This document shows, piece by piece, positions 19,701 through 31,345 of a DNA stretch of 64,000 bases; positions within the stretch are counted from its first letter, which is position 1, and each line of letters starts with the position of its first letter. A program made the translations under genes and the position numbers. This DNA is from Lepisosteus oculatus (taxonomy: Eukaryota; Chordata; Actinopteri; Semionotiformes; Lepisosteidae): assembly GCF_040954835.1 (NCBI RefSeq), contig NC_090696.1, positions 76,569,722 to 76,633,721 of the forward strand, read 5' to 3'. A model generated the notes under the pieces. The model saw only the letters and a program-made list of their open reading frames with translations. It was not told where the DNA came from and searched no databases.

Positions 19701-22700
19701 ACCAATGAAGGTGGGTAGCTGCGTCAGCATGCGTAGGCTGCAAAGGAACAAGTATTAGGTTTATTCCATGCTGAAAAAAAGAAGAGAACACAACGTTTCG
19801 GCCGTGGAGCCTTCTTCAGGTGTCGGGAGCCTTCTTCAGGTGTTCACGACTTCATAAACCAATGAAAAAACAATAATTTTTTTTTTAAAATTAAATGTGT
19901 TTTATTTAAAACCCGTGCTCAGACTGTGCCCAGGTCTTCAACGCCGGGAACAGGAGGAGTGGGTTCTACCGGATTAAACCCCTTCGGTCTCCGTCCGACT
20001 TCCTGGTCTACTGCGACATGAGCGAGGGAGGCGGCTGGGCTGTGGTCCAGAGACGCACCGACGGCAGCGAGTCCTTCAACAGGTTGGGAACACCCTGAGC
20101 TTGAGCTACCCTTCGCCATCAAACTGTGCTTGGGACCTCCCCGCTCCTCAACACAAACACGCACATCTCACACCAGGGCGAGAGGATCGCGATTACAAAA
20201 GAGCGGAAAATAAGAAATAGTCTTTTCGATGTTGTTTTCCACATACTGTAGGCAGACAGATTTAAGATTGATTCCGGGTTTTGTGCTGGCTGTGTTTTAA
20301 CCTAGACCCTGGAAAGACTATAAAGAAGGCTTTGGAAACACGCTTTCTGCAGATGGAGAATTCTGGTTAGGAAACGACAAACTGCATTCCTTAACCTCCC
20401 AAGGTGAGTGCAAGGTAAATTATTATACACAGCAGTTCATTTCAATAATTCCTAAGAAGACGTTCTAACAGTGCATCGTTTTTAATCGATAGAGCGCTGA
20501 GGTAACATTAAAGTTACCCCGTTAATCTACAGTAACCACAGGTGCACACCTAATTCACCCCTTCGGTTCTGTTAGTAAACGATTTCCTTAGCTGGATTTG
20601 CAACATCTGGGGATTAAAGATTGTCGATGTCTGTCATCAGACATGCTAATTATTTCCTGCGACCATACAGGTCATTAATATTGGTTTCAACTAAAAGTCT
20701 TTTAACAGTTTTTCCCAGTTGTTAAGGAAAATTTTTAGAATTTAAAAGAAAATTCCATTACAATTATTAAAGCTTATAAAAAAAGATAACTTTATATGAT
20801 TGTTACACGAATACAAAACTGCACTTTCTGAGAGAATGGGCCCTACTTGTTGGTAACTTGTTGTTCTGAGAATTTGACCCCTCTTGTTTCAAAGAGGATA
20901 TGTGTCCTGGAGATTGTCTGTGTGTGTCTTCAACATCAAGAACAAAAGAGCAAAATTTAGCAACTACTGTGTGTGACCACAGGTCCCATCTCCAGCCTGT
21001 GCTATGAGGGTAGATTCCAGTTCGCCGTGATTCTAACCGGGGAAGAAGTGAGTGTCCGATCAGGGTGGGATGCGGGCAGAGTTATACATTAAAGACAAGA
21101 CCAGTTTCATAACTTGCTCTTTTGCTTTCAGAACAGCTTGCGCACGAGTTGCTTGGGAGTGGAACCTCTAGTCTCACACCGTCTCTCCGCGATTTCGCAG
21201 TGTTTCTCTCTCGGGCGATCATTGTCCCAGTGCTGGTTAAGACCACGTGTAAATGTTCATCTGGGCCAAAGGTGACTCTGGCCTGGTTCCCTGCATGTCT
21301 CCTGCTGCCGGATGACGTCGCGTGTTGTGAAAGGCCAGGCGTTTTGTAGAGTGGGTGCCTTCTTCACCCCAGCAGCTGCCCGGGGCGCAGATCTGAACGA
21401 GCTTATTCCTCCTCCGTCTGACATCAACCCACATGCCTCCACTGCAAGACGCAGATTCACACTGATGCCAAGCTAAAACGAGACACATCGTTGTTCATAA
21501 CCTCCTATTCTTGCCTGTGAATGTGCTTCCACCCAGTGGACTCTTCGGCCCTCTGGTTTGGGTTCTCTGCTCTTTCTGGGCTGACATTGTTGATGCCCTT
21601 GAGGATATTGAGCGCTGGTATTGTCCCCACAGGGGATGAGGTTTCAGCTACCGGAGCAATGCACTCGATTATTGGACCTGCTTGGGTTCTTTGAAACTGT
21701 GATATAGTACGTGTTTGTTTTTTTTCTGCCACAATAAGAAGTTCATTGTGCTTACAGTTGTCTTGTCCACACTGCCTGTCCGAACACTGTGTCCTATTCC
21801 CACCTGAAGGAAAAGCGTGCCATGATATGAGTATGCAGGTTCTGTTTTTTACATTCCCTCAGCTTCTTTTTTAAATGCACAGCAGTAAGACACCATCGCG
21901 TGCTTGTCTCCTAGGAAACTACAATCTGAGAATTAACATGATCGACTTTGAAGGTGACCAGAGGTTTGCCATCTATAGGAATTTTAAAGTCGGAGATGAA
22001 CAGGTATGGAAAATGATACTTCTCTACTATTTAACCTCATTATAGATCAAAAAGATCATTTCTGGAGCAGGGAGAAACTGGAGCAGGGAGATGATTGGAA
22101 TAGGTTGGTAGCTAAAACCCAGTAGGATTCAGCAGAGAGTGAAAATTTAGGACAAATGCTGAAACAAAGGGTTCACAGCACTAATGGCTTTTCTATCAGT
22201 GAGCCTAGTTATGTATTTATTGTAGTGTAGTAAGATGACAAAGTGAAAAATGCTTGCTCACAGGACAGACACTTTACAAACACGAACCCTGTTGTATGGC
22301 TATTTAATATCTTGGGGGGGGGGGATCTTGAAAACGCTACATACAGTATATTCCTGGAAAAATATGTAATGTTCTGTATGGGAAGACAAAATATTTTAAG
22401 TTGCAAACATACAGAATATCTGTCACATGCCAGAAAGTTATTATAGGAGTGAGGGACAATGTCTGCTTTTCATGTAATGGGATACCAGAGACGTGGGAGG
22501 TGTCTCTCATGAAGGACTCTTCCGTTTTGTTTTGTCTTTGGTTCAAACATCTGTTAGTCCTGCTAGAAAGCTGCTGTGGCCACTACAGCAAGGGACAGTG
22601 GTCAGGGCTCTGGACCAGAGGGCTGTGGGTCCAGTTTCAGCTGGGCAGTGGCTGTTGTTCCCCAGAGCAAGGCCCTTCATTCATGTCGCTCCAGTAGAGG

Positions 22701-24440
22701 CTGTGTTTTCAATAAATAAGGATATGTTCTCAGTGGCTTATCTAGGTAAACCCAGAATAAATGAGCACAGGAGGAGAAAAGCCTTACAGGTTTGCGTACT
22801 GCCCACAATCAGCTCTTCAAATCAGGATGACTTCTCAGAGTCAGCTCTTCAACTCCCAGGTCACTCCATCGCTGAGAGCAGGGCTGGAAAAGCATGGATG
22901 AAACATCTGCACTCTGACTGCGGGAGAAAGTGACACACGAAGCAGAGCAACTCTGCAAACAGATGACAGGCAGTTGTGATAAGACCTGTCATGGTGCGAT
23001 GAAGTACATCAGGGTTTTTCTTTCCCCTTGTATGTGGCTCTGCGTTCGGAGGGTATTACATACAATTTTTATACAGTATGAAGATTTCCCAGTACAGTAA
23101 AGTAGCACCACTGGTTTTAGTCAATGACTTTTAACCAGGTGATATTTCTAAACACAGTTCCACCTCTCAATCAGCTTCTACCACCTGAACAACAGCAACG
23201 GATGCGTTTGTTTCATGAAAGTGACATTGTGTGTATTAAATGCTATTTGACATGCTCGGACTGGGAAAAGGCACCTAGGTTACTGAGATGGCTCAGCACC
23301 CTGTTCGTGTTCATGCTTCAGAAACCAATAACCTGAAGTACGGTGAGGAAAGGGATCACAGGATATTTATATCCAGACACCAGCATGTCCCGTGCAGTGG
23401 CGAACAGCGGTGTTCCGAAGCTGTCGGTCCGCTGTCGCCGATAAGCCTCAGCACGATTTTGTTGCCATAAAGCGAGTCGTCCAGAATTGTGCTCTGCGAA
23501 GCTTGTTGGTTGTGCGCGGCTGTTCCCTCAGAGCTTGTACCGGCTCAGTTTCGGGGAATACTCCGGGACGGCGGGGGACTCGCTGTCGGGCAGGTACCAC
23601 CCCGAGGTGGGCGGGTCACAACGGGATGAACTTCAGCACCTACGACAGGGACAACGACCGCTACGAGGGCAGCTGCGCTCAGGAGGACACGGCTGGCTGG
23701 TGGTTCAACAGGTATTTGGCACTGTGCAGTAGACGGCAGCTGTGGGAGTTCTGTTGCATGACTGCTTATTGTCACTAAGTACATAAAGCAAATACTAATA
23801 TGATCAAAGTTAAACTGGGAATGCAGTATCCCGCTTCAGGCATGAGTACACGGAATACAGTTCAGCAATTACATAACCAGGAAACCCCAAGATCACCCGC
23901 GGTGAAGACGGAGAATGGCTTTCGATATTTTTTTTTCACGCAGCTACAGTATATAATGAAACTATGGCTGATATTATTGTTCCATTTTAAACCTTGCTGC
24001 CTTCGAAGTTAGTTTCAATTAAAGTGTTGGATATGTATTTATTGGATATATTCCTCTAACATGCATGGTAAGCAACATTCTGTTAAGGATGTTTTGATGT
24101 TTTAGATTTGGTGGTGTTTTTGTGGAATACAACATTGACCCAGTTGTATGGTTTAGGATTTAAAAGAAAAACGTTTTTGTTTTTTTTAATCTACTATTAG
24201 GTTTGTTACGCTTGCGCGTACCAGTAACTGTGGGCTTGACCAGCCTTTTACTGACGTGCTGTTCCACATGTTTCCTCCAGATGTCACTCTGTCAACCTGA
24301 ATGGCCACTACTACAAGGGGCCCTACACTGCAGTCTCCGACAACGGGATTATCTGGTACACATGGCATGGATGGTGGTACTCTATCAGATCTGTTGTAAT
24401 GAAGATCAGGCCTGCTGAGTTTGAACCCAATGAGGTGTAA
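16660..24440 (+). CDS. FGL1: FGL1, fibrinogen-like protein 1, with a frameshift in exon 6
   Basis: FGL1 is a secreted, liver-derived protein with a signal peptide, a short coiled coil and a C-terminal fibrinogen domain. In mammals it is a mitogen for hepatocytes and a ligand of LAG-3. The seven exons (16660-16719, 18421-18586, 19923-20082, 20306-20403, 21915-22003, 23532-23711, 24281-24440) would give about 306 residues, against 312 in human, if the frame were intact. All splice sites and phases agree up to exon 6. After Val217 (codon 23607-23609) the frame is lost, and homology resumes at once in another frame as [15 protein letters not shown]. The pattern fits an 8-base deletion. The visible frame would end at TGA 24416-24418 in the last exon (about 296 residues). 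Everything else looks functional, so the break may be an assembly error, an allele or recent gene loss. Confidence 0.93.
17815..18290. repeat. Dispersed fish-type repeat in FGL1 intron 1
   Basis: The block starts with TTTAATTGTCATTATACTCA and contains a GTGTAACGAAATGCTA motif. It runs on through a TAAACTGTCTCTGAGTCTGG part and ends GGGGTGTGTGGGGTCTTTGA. I recognise this arrangement as a high-copy interspersed repeat of fish genomes but cannot name its class. It ends about 130 bases before FGL1 exon 2. Confidence 0.5.
18421..18586 (+). CDS. FGL1: FGL1 exon 2: N-terminal coiled coil
   Basis: Acceptor CGCCCCCAG precedes 18421. The product [20 protein letters not shown] and [16 protein letters not shown] matches human EDCAQEQMRLRAQVRLLETR. 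The donor GTCTGG at 18587 leaves one base, so the codon is completed as GAC (Asp) in exon 3. This reproduces the human A-D-C junction. Reading through the donor stays open to 18708 but loses similarity. The exon is strikingly GC-rich within an AT-rich intron background. Confidence 0.9.
18757..18880. repeat. AAT microsatellite plus TTATATAGCGC-type repeat in FGL1 intron 2
   Basis: A run of AAT/AATTAT units at 18757-18788 is followed by CTTATATAGCGCTTTTCTGG and AGCGCTTTACAGGTAATGGG. This motif pair recurs in many fish repeats. The copy is short and seems to be a terminal fragment. Confidence 0.55.
19711..19850 (+). repeat. Dispersed repeat family, copy A (FGL1 intron 2)
   Basis: The copy contains GCTGCGTCAGCATGCGTAGG, then AGGTTTATTCCATGCTGAAA and CGTTTCGGCCGTGGAGCCTT. 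The final GGGAGCCTTCTTCAGGTGT unit is duplicated in tandem. The same modules occur at 31258, 44215 and 55440, so it is repetitive within this window alone. Confidence 0.75.
19923..20082 (+). CDS. FGL1: FGL1 exon 3: start of fibrinogen domain
   Basis: Acceptor GTGCTCAG precedes 19923 and donor GTTGGG follows 20082. The product includes [40 protein letters not shown] and DGSESFN. The two cysteines and the YCDM...GGGW motif are hallmarks of fibrinogen C-terminal domains. Confidence 0.95.
20306..20403 (+). CDS. FGL1: FGL1 exon 4
   Basis: Acceptor AACCTAG precedes 20306 and donor GTGAGT follows 20403. The residues [20 protein letters not shown] and [12 protein letters not shown] match the fibrinogen-domain signature W.dYk.GFGn...GEfWLGN..l..LT.Q. 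Confidence 0.95.
21915..22003 (+). CDS. FGL1: FGL1 exon 5
   Basis: Acceptor TCTCCTAG precedes 21915 and donor GTATGG follows 22003. The product [20 protein letters not shown] and RNFKVGDEQ matches human YTLKIDLADFEKNSRYAQYK and NFKVGDEK. Confidence 0.95.
22575..22695 (+). mobile_element. Degraded tRNA-derived SINE in FGL1 intron 5
   Basis: A CAGTGGTCAGGGCTCTGGAC head, a GGGTCCAGTTTCAGC B-box-like motif and an AGAGCAAGGCCCTTCATTC block follow the same plan as the SINE at 2360-2640. It is on the opposite strand, shorter and more diverged. Confidence 0.55.
23532..23711 (+). CDS. FGL1: FGL1 exon 6, frame-broken
   Basis: Acceptor TTCCCTCAG precedes 23532 and donor GTATTT follows 23711. The first frame reads [20 protein letters not shown] and RYHPEV. 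At 23607-23611 the homology jumps to another frame: [20 protein letters not shown], then [14 protein letters not shown]. Human has HPEVQWWASH at this point, so 8 bases appear to be missing between short TGG/TG repeats. Adding 8 to the 180-base length restores the phase 2 exit that exon 7 needs. Confidence 0.92.
24281..24440 (+). CDS. FGL1: FGL1 exon 7: C-terminus and stop
   Basis: Acceptor TTTCCTCCAG precedes 24281. In the ancestral frame it reads [40 protein letters not shown] and [12 protein letters not shown], ending at TAA 24438-24440. This matches the human C-terminus. In the frame delivered by exon 6 as it stands, translation instead ends at TGA 24416-24418. Confidence 0.94.
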
Positions 24441-24664
24441 ATATGTAGAAAATACAACTTCCTAAAGCCAGCTGCAAGCCAATACAGTATTATTTTAAAC
24501 GTCTTAAAAGTATTTTGCAGCCTTATTTCTTCCTGTGCTTCCTAGATTTTAGGGCAGTGTTATTTAAAGCCCTTTCATCGGTAGTACAGTATACTAATGT
24601 TTTCTAAGGTGTTTTGCTCTATTTGATTATCCTGGTTATATTTAGCAATTTTTTGTACATTTCT

Positions 24665-24670
24665 AATAAA
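24665..24670 (+). terminator. FGL1: FGL1 polyadenylation signal
   Basis: A canonical AATAAA lies 225 bases past the FGL1 stop codon, with no other candidate signal between. Confidence 0.7.
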
Positions 24671-24700
24671 GCTTAAAGCATTCATAGATGCCTGATTGAA

Positions 24701-25078
24701 TCATTTTTTTTTAACAAGCATAACATCTGAGATAATGAGATAATATCCATCTGTCATTAAAAGACACTTAAGAGCACAAGAAAAAGAGAGGAGGACTTCT
24801 TTTTGGTAGTTAGTAGCTCCAAGGTTCACAGTCAGCCCTTTCTTGAAAGAAGCCAGGGTACTGACTTCAACAAAATGACTGGGAAATTTGTTCCAGAATC
24901 CCGCAGATCTCTGTGTGAATAAATGCCCCCTAATTATTATTCCTGGTAAGGTTTCTGAATTTTTGCTTTTGTAAAAAGCAGAAAATATCAGGTTACCGTA
25001 ATTCTCATTCTTTACATTCAGTGTAAGAACTGTAGGTATTAGTAGGCAGAGGATTTCAAATGAAACAGTTTGTACCAA
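24701..25078 (-). pseudogene. LINE 3'-end coding fragment downstream of FGL1
   Basis: A 125-codon open frame contains RSAGFWNKFPSHFVEVSTLA followed by SFKKGL. This resembles the wWNsLP...sl.sFK signature at the C-terminal end of many vertebrate LINE reverse transcriptases. No reverse transcriptase core is present. It is most likely a 5'-truncated retrotransposon remnant. Confidence 0.45.
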
Positions 25079-28000
25079 ATTAGAGAGAGAATTTGGAATC
25101 TGCTGGTCTTCTAGGCGGAGCTCTTTTAATCCTGTTGCAGTCTGTGCACAATCTTTCTACAGATCTAAACATGACTGTGATCTCCAGAAAAATCCTGTAG
25201 CTGCAGGACATAATCTTCACTTCAGCATTCTTCAACCCTTAATTTCACACATTCAGGGGAAAAACTGTTAGCCCACCACCTCAGATTTAACCCTGGTGAT
25301 TTGTTTTACCGTAGCTTCAGGAATTCTCCCAAGTGCACTTCAGAATACCAAGCCCAACCACCTCAAAGTCAAACACAAAACACCAAGCAAGTGGCTGTAA
25401 ACACTGAAGGAAAACCATTCTTGTCCCTAAGGAAATTACAGCTGAGCTGAGACAGTATGCACTGTAAGGGAATTTTCAGCTGTGAATCTGAAAACTTTTT
25501 TTTTCTTGTCTAAAACAAAAATCTAATTTAAATCATAAATATTTTAGTCTTCCTTGTAATGGTTGTAATGAATGGATGTGTCTCTGGTCCTGGAGGATCG
25601 CAGACTGAGTGCTCCAGTATCTGTATTGATCTAATTGATCAGTTTTGGCAAGTGTAGGTTAAGTTGTCTTATTATGAAATAATATTCAGGGTTGATGACC
25701 GAAAAGGCAGTGGTCCAACACCGTGTGTGAAGGGCCAGCACGTCTGTAGGTTTTCTGGGTCTCTTTATTGCAGGAGCACCTGACAGCCTTGGAGAACTTG
25801 GTTAACTGGTTCCATTAGCAAGCTGACAATATTCACTTATAAGACAATCACATCGCTACACTGGGGCATGATCTTGTCCCAGGATAAGCACTGTTGGGCT
25901 TATTCAGTGCTGGGATTGTAGAGTTATATGGAAAACCAGTTTACTGCTGTAGATAGTGCTGGTGGACCAGTTTCTCTTGACACTTTGAGTTTAGCAATAA
26001 CTGTTTTGTTGCTTTTTCTTTATTTGGAAAGATCTTGAAAAGTATCTTTGATCTTCTACTCAAAAGAAAACCTTTCTTCCAGCTGGGGAAAATTGCATCT
26101 CATGTTAAAAAAAATATGTAAAATGATTGTCACTGTTTGCCTTGAACAAGACACAGATTGTCCATAGCTGGGGTTCTTTCAGTCCTTGAGCCCTGTTTGG
26201 CGGAATAATCCGCCAGGAACTTCGATATCCTCGGATTCTCCTGCAACAGGAGGCCAGGACATCTGGCGTAAGGCAGTGGAACTCGGCGTCACTCTCTGAA
26301 GAGGTAAGGGGCAGTTTGAGCTGGGAAGCTCCTGTGAGGCCGTGAACACAGCCCAGGAGAGACAGCTGTGCCTGCGGCCCCTGCTCTGGACAAAGCACAG
26401 AAGATGACACGGGCCAGTCTGGTGCAAACTGAAATCTAACTTTGTGCCTAGGCTGAGCTAAGATCCCACTATAATGAGCACAATCAAAATCATTACAAAA
26501 CAAAATAAGAAGGAGTATCAAAAATTGCATTCGATTTTTGCACAAAACCATGGGTTGAGTTAGCATTAATTGGTTGAGTCTAGCATTCTATGAACAGAAT
26601 AACTTTATATGCCTATTTTGCACACTGTCCACGACGTATTACTATAGTCTATATCAATTCACTGTGAAATTCATTCATGTTTGTTTCTCAACATTACCTA
26701 AATCACTCAACATAGTTAGAAATCTCCTATAACAAGGCAGTGAGATACAGAATTTGCACCATGCGTTGTGTCTTGATTTATGATTCTGGTGAATTTGAAA
26801 CATAAGAAACAGAATTGCATTTTGTGATGACAGAGCCACTCCACATGAAGCTCTCAGTATTGTGTTGCACCCAGTTCTACCTTTGATACTGTATAAAAGA
26901 TCACCAGGCTCTGAACGCTGCCCTCTACCTTCCTTTACTCCAGACACCACTGTATAACATGAGCCTCATGTCATGACCCTGTATAACAGACCCTCACTGA
27001 GGGTCGGACCCTCAGTCCTAAAAATAAAGAGTCTTACCACAAACTTCTCTAAAAGGTTGTGTGTATTTCAACAGGGAGGACAACATTTTTCTTCATATTC
27101 CAAGAATAGCACAGTATACCATGTCCAGTATTATCATTCATACTGACAGTTCCCTGTACGGGAACAAAAAAATCTGTATAATGGAAAATTCGATTCTCAG
27201 CATAAGAGGGGAAGCATCACAGATTCAACTCTTATTTGCCATCAATGACATTTAAACAGCACGGTTTTCTTTATCACAGTAAAGGCTTTTACCTGACAGG
27301 TTGTAAACATGTATTTGCTAAGCTTCCTAAATTTCATCTATCTATCCAATTTCTAACTGCTTTCATAGGGCAGCCAAAACCCATCCTAGCGAGGCAGGGT
27401 CCACCCTGCCCCCTTCATCGCTGCCCTGTGTTCCCCACACTGTTTTATACCTACAGTACAGAACATGGCCTGCAGCAGCACTCCTCAGCTTCCTAGCTGC
27501 TTGTACAGTACTTGTGCCGTTCAAAGGGTAACGTTTGCAACAGATTATTTTTTTGTTTGTTAATTGCCGCCAGGACTAGTTCAGGCATGCACTGGTTATC
27601 CATCGCAGACATACAGATAAGAAGTCATCTTTTTTTTATATATGGTGCATGGACTACCAGTCCAGCGCAAGGTCCTGTGTACTTAGAAACCGCTTTAAGG
27701 AGAAAACAAATCAACTCATAAATGGTCAGCTCTCTATCTCAAAGACGGCATTTTTAATTTTTTCAGGGCAAACAGTTACGCCTGCTTCATTTTACTCATG
27801 TTCACTTTCCAAAAACATTGCCCTGCCCGTTAGCAGACCATGAGAGAGGACACCAGAGTTGATTCTGGACATCACTTGAAACGCTCGAAAAGACCAAAAA
27901 GTCTCTAAAATGCTTTCTGGTATGAAAGAGGGAATCATTTTCTTGAAACACCTCCATATTTTCATATTTTAAAAACAAATCTCATTTACAGCTCCAATAG

Positions 28001-29390
28001 TATTTTTATATATAATGTTTATACATTGAAGCAGTAAAAGACAAACTCAATGAAAACAAACTAACCTGCTGCTGTGGCTGTTGAAGTCTTATTTGCTTTT
28101 AGCTGAGATGATAGGAAACATTTTTGACTTGGTCCAGAAAGGAAAGATATCTATATCAGTACGTGCCCTTTTTTAATTGTTTTTCGTAAACGGATAACCT
28201 GACTCCGCAGTCAGATATCCTGGTCTGATGTAATCTTTTCCATTTCCTTATCTGAAAATATTAGACCATCCTGGGTCTAATATTACACACACGCGTGGCG
28301 TAATATCCAAGCTCATGTCTTGTGTGATGTTGCTTCTGCTCATTCTGAACCTCTATACCAAAAAAAAAATAACAATACGTTTTGCCATGTCTTATGTGTT
28401 TGGAAACCTTTCATTTAATATTCCTCAGTGCATCGGTAGAATTGAGTTTTATCGGCAATAAGGGCGAGCACAACTATTTTTAAGATCTGAATTGATATTT
28501 CGTTAAAAGCAAGATCTCGGGTCCCTCAGTGCGCTGTCAATCGCAGGTTACGGCGCTAGGGGACTGCTCAGCTGATCTGTGCAGGATTCTCACTTTGCCC
28601 GAGAATGCGAGCACATTGAGCTGATGTGTGCTCCAACTTTCTCCCCCTTTACAATTCAAGTAGCTTCAACAGCAGATGAAAGACTTCCATTGTGCTCGAA
28701 TGTATTCCGTTCTTTGTCGTTCCCGCTCCACACACAAAAGCAACCGTAGGATGTAGGAGGGAGAAAATGCCGTTTCTTTAGAAATTCCTTGCGACGCTGT
28801 CTGTCTCTGGAGGGGCAGAAGCGCGCATGTATTGAAGCACATGTCTCGGTATATATATATAAAAAACATTTTATCTGACAAGGGGGCCGTACTTCCCGAC
28901 GAAGTTTTTTTTTTGTTCGGTATTTCCTAGTACAGCAATTCATCCATCAGATGTGATGGCTTTTATCGTAAAGTACTGGTGTGAGCTTGTAATATGGTGT
29001 TTTTTTTTCTTAATTTACGTCTTGAGTGGGAAAAATAAAATATGTTTGTCCCAGGCACGAACGGTGCATCATTTAAGCGATTCATAGTTGTAATACAACG
29101 AATTTTGTTCCAGAAATCAGAAGTACAATGCAAATACAGCTAATCTATCTTTAAACCAAGAAGGTATCGACGGCTTAGAAAGCAGCTTATTTAAAAGGCT
29201 AGGGAATCAAAGGTTTAAGGAGACATGATCTTTCAGAGGTACAAATCTTTTTTTTTTTACATCTTTCACAGTTCAGCATCAAGTATATCTAAAAGGAAAG
29301 ACAACGCACAGGCTCGGTTCATATCGAATGTACACAATGTACACATCGACACATTTCCCTCTCGCACACACACGAGTGGTCGCGTTTGAT
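25079..29390. other. Spacer downstream of FGL1
   Basis: I see no gene. ORFs of up to about 150 codons (for example minus strand 26105-26566) have no recognisable domain. Bases 27335-27430 look like a LINE or SINE tail. Confidence 0.5.
27335..27430. repeat. LINE/SINE tail-like repeat fragment
   Basis: The segment CATCTATCTATCCAATTTCT, with AACTGCTTTCATAGGGCAGC and a GCAGGGTCCACCCTGCCCC block, resembles the ATCCATCCATTTTCTAACCGC-type tails common in fish LINE/SINE repeats. It is diverged and its limits are approximate. Confidence 0.4.
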
Positions 29391-29439
29391 GAAGGGTTTT
29401 TTTTTTTGCGCTCTTCCCGTGTGAGAACTCCACAGGTGA

Positions 29440-29527
29440 TTTCTCCGCCAACTGCAGGCTCCAGGTCGGTCCAATTAAAAACTCGGGGAGCGCACCGCCG
29501 GCAGGCTACGTCACCGAGCTCGCACAG
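29440..29527 (+). promoter_or_regulatory. Candidate first exon/promoter for MTUS1
   Basis: A locally CpG-rich patch has a CCAAT box (29471-29475), a CRE-like TACGTCA (29507-29513) and a strong donor-like ACAG/GTGAGG at 29527/29528. It lies about 18 kb upstream of the first MTUS1 coding exon. It could be a non-coding first exon. Nothing here proves transcription. Confidence 0.3.
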
Positions 29528-31257
29528 GTGAGGCAGGGAGGCCGGCGGTCCGGCAGGTGTGCGGGGACGAGGTGCTTTCTGTGGGAAGTAAGTACTGTAG
29601 CTTGCGCTCAGGTGTCACAAGTAGCGGAGGAGTTGTGCACTTCAGCAAGTCGGCTTTCGTGTCTAGGTGATAGTTTAGCTGCAGTGCGAACTGAAAGACT
29701 GGTGTTCGTTTACCACAACGAGATATCGATATCGGTAATTCGCTACAGACGTTTACACCGGCTTTATTTTTAAAAATATTTTGAGTTTTGAGAGCGTGAC
29801 CACATGTCGTTTTCTTTACCTGTCGTGTTAAATAAATACTGTCGTTCATTTGAGAGATAGGTGATACTACGTTGCGTTGAAACGCCAATATGGAACAATA
29901 ACGAGAATTCTTGTTTTTTGTTGTTAATACAACAAGTATTCGCATGCAACGCGTATAATTATATGCCTTTGTTGTTAAAAATCCAAAGGTGGGGGAAATA
30001 TCGGAACACTCTGATCGTTCCTGAACAGTTCACTGAATATATTGTAAATTTACCAATAAGTCGCCGAGTTAGAACGCAGGGGATTTTAATTGTGCACAAA
30101 CGATTAAATCAGCCTAAACGTAAAAAAGTTAAATAATTATTCCAAATGTCTAACGTGTTCATGAGATTTGTAGTAGTTTTTGCCCGTGTGCGACTCCTAC
30201 ACGTTATGCGGCTCTCCGTGTTTTTTTTCCTCCGATTGGAAATATCCAGAGTCGCTGGTCTGTATCTCGTATAGTTCCCTTTTACAGCAAGACAGATTGC
30301 GACATTAAAGACGTTCTTACCCCTTATTACCTCTTCAATTGCCGCTTTCAAACCGAAGTACCGAAGCATTGGAATTTACTAAATCCGGTGCGCAATTAAA
30401 TCGGTATTAAATAGCAGGTAGGCCCACACGAAACCCGATTCTTCGACCAAGTCAAGTTCATCCGGACCTCGGCAATGCACGTTGATGATAAAGGCTGTGG
30501 GCATCAGTAAGTCCTACAGTACTTTTGTATGAGCTTGTTTGCAGTCTGCGCACTTTTGTTTTTTACTCAGATGGCTAAAAATAGCAACAGCTGCAACTCA
30601 ATACAAAGTCTGAAGCAGGACCCTTGCGTCGCTAATAGTCATTAGAGGGATTTCAGGAAATGTGCGGTATAACCTCACAATGATTACCAAAGGTTAGATT
30701 CACATCTGTGAAAGGCTATTTTGGGTAGTACCATATCAAGCTGCATTTCAGAGGAATTACTTCCTTCTAAGTATATGTAGCCGATGTTCGTTGGAAGTGT
30801 AAAAAAAACATAATGAGTTTGTGTACAAGGAGTTTTCACAGATCAGCAGAGAGCAGCTCAACACTGATCGTCTGTACCGGGAAAATCGTTTTCAGATCTT
30901 GTAGCAGTAATGGAGGACAAGTGCACACCTGCCCTGGAAACGGCGAATGTTTTGTCTGCTTTTTGATTCAGGTGGTAATTGCTGTTTATTCGACGTTAAT
31001 TGGCCGTTAGACTTCAACTGAAACATGTGAGAATACGTTTCTGGGGATGGAATTCTGCTTTCTCTGCCTTTAAAAGACGAGGCATCGAGACTGAAGATTT
31101 CTGGAGTTGTCTCATGATCAATCTCACCTGTTCAGGACATTGCCACTGCCTGCAGATTTCAGTCTGACCTCTGACCCCGGGGTCCATCTAATTTTTTAGA
31201 TTGCTTTGAATTTGATGTACAGTACGTACCTGCCTGGCTGGCTTGTAATGCTTATGA

Positions 31258-31345
31258 ACAAGTAATAGGTTTATTCCATGCTGGAAAGAGAAGAAAGAAA
31301 ACACAACGTTTTGGCCGTGGAGCCTTCTTCAGGTGTGAGAAAGAC
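31258..31345 (+). repeat. Dispersed repeat family, copy B
   Basis: This copy reads ACAAGTAATAGGTTTATTCC, ATGCTGGAAAGAGAAG, CACAACGTTTTGGCCGTGGA and GCCTTCTTCAGGTGTGAG, in the same order and orientation as copy A. It is followed by a purine-rich stretch to about 31500 that may belong to the same element. Confidence 0.75.

Noticed and set aside
20984..21047. Exon-like segment between FGL1 exons 4 and 5 (CCACAG acceptor, GTGAGT donor-like)
   Set aside because: Exon 4 joins exon 5 in phase with full homology. Including this piece would break or lengthen the fibrinogen domain without any similarity.
24281..24418. Alternative frame of FGL1 exon 7 as the true C-terminus
   Set aside because: The other frame preserves the conserved fibrinogen-domain end through TAA 24440; this frame results only from the exon 6 break.
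29511..29945. 144-codon minus-strand ORF
   Set aside because: No family resemblance; it overlaps a probable promoter patch.
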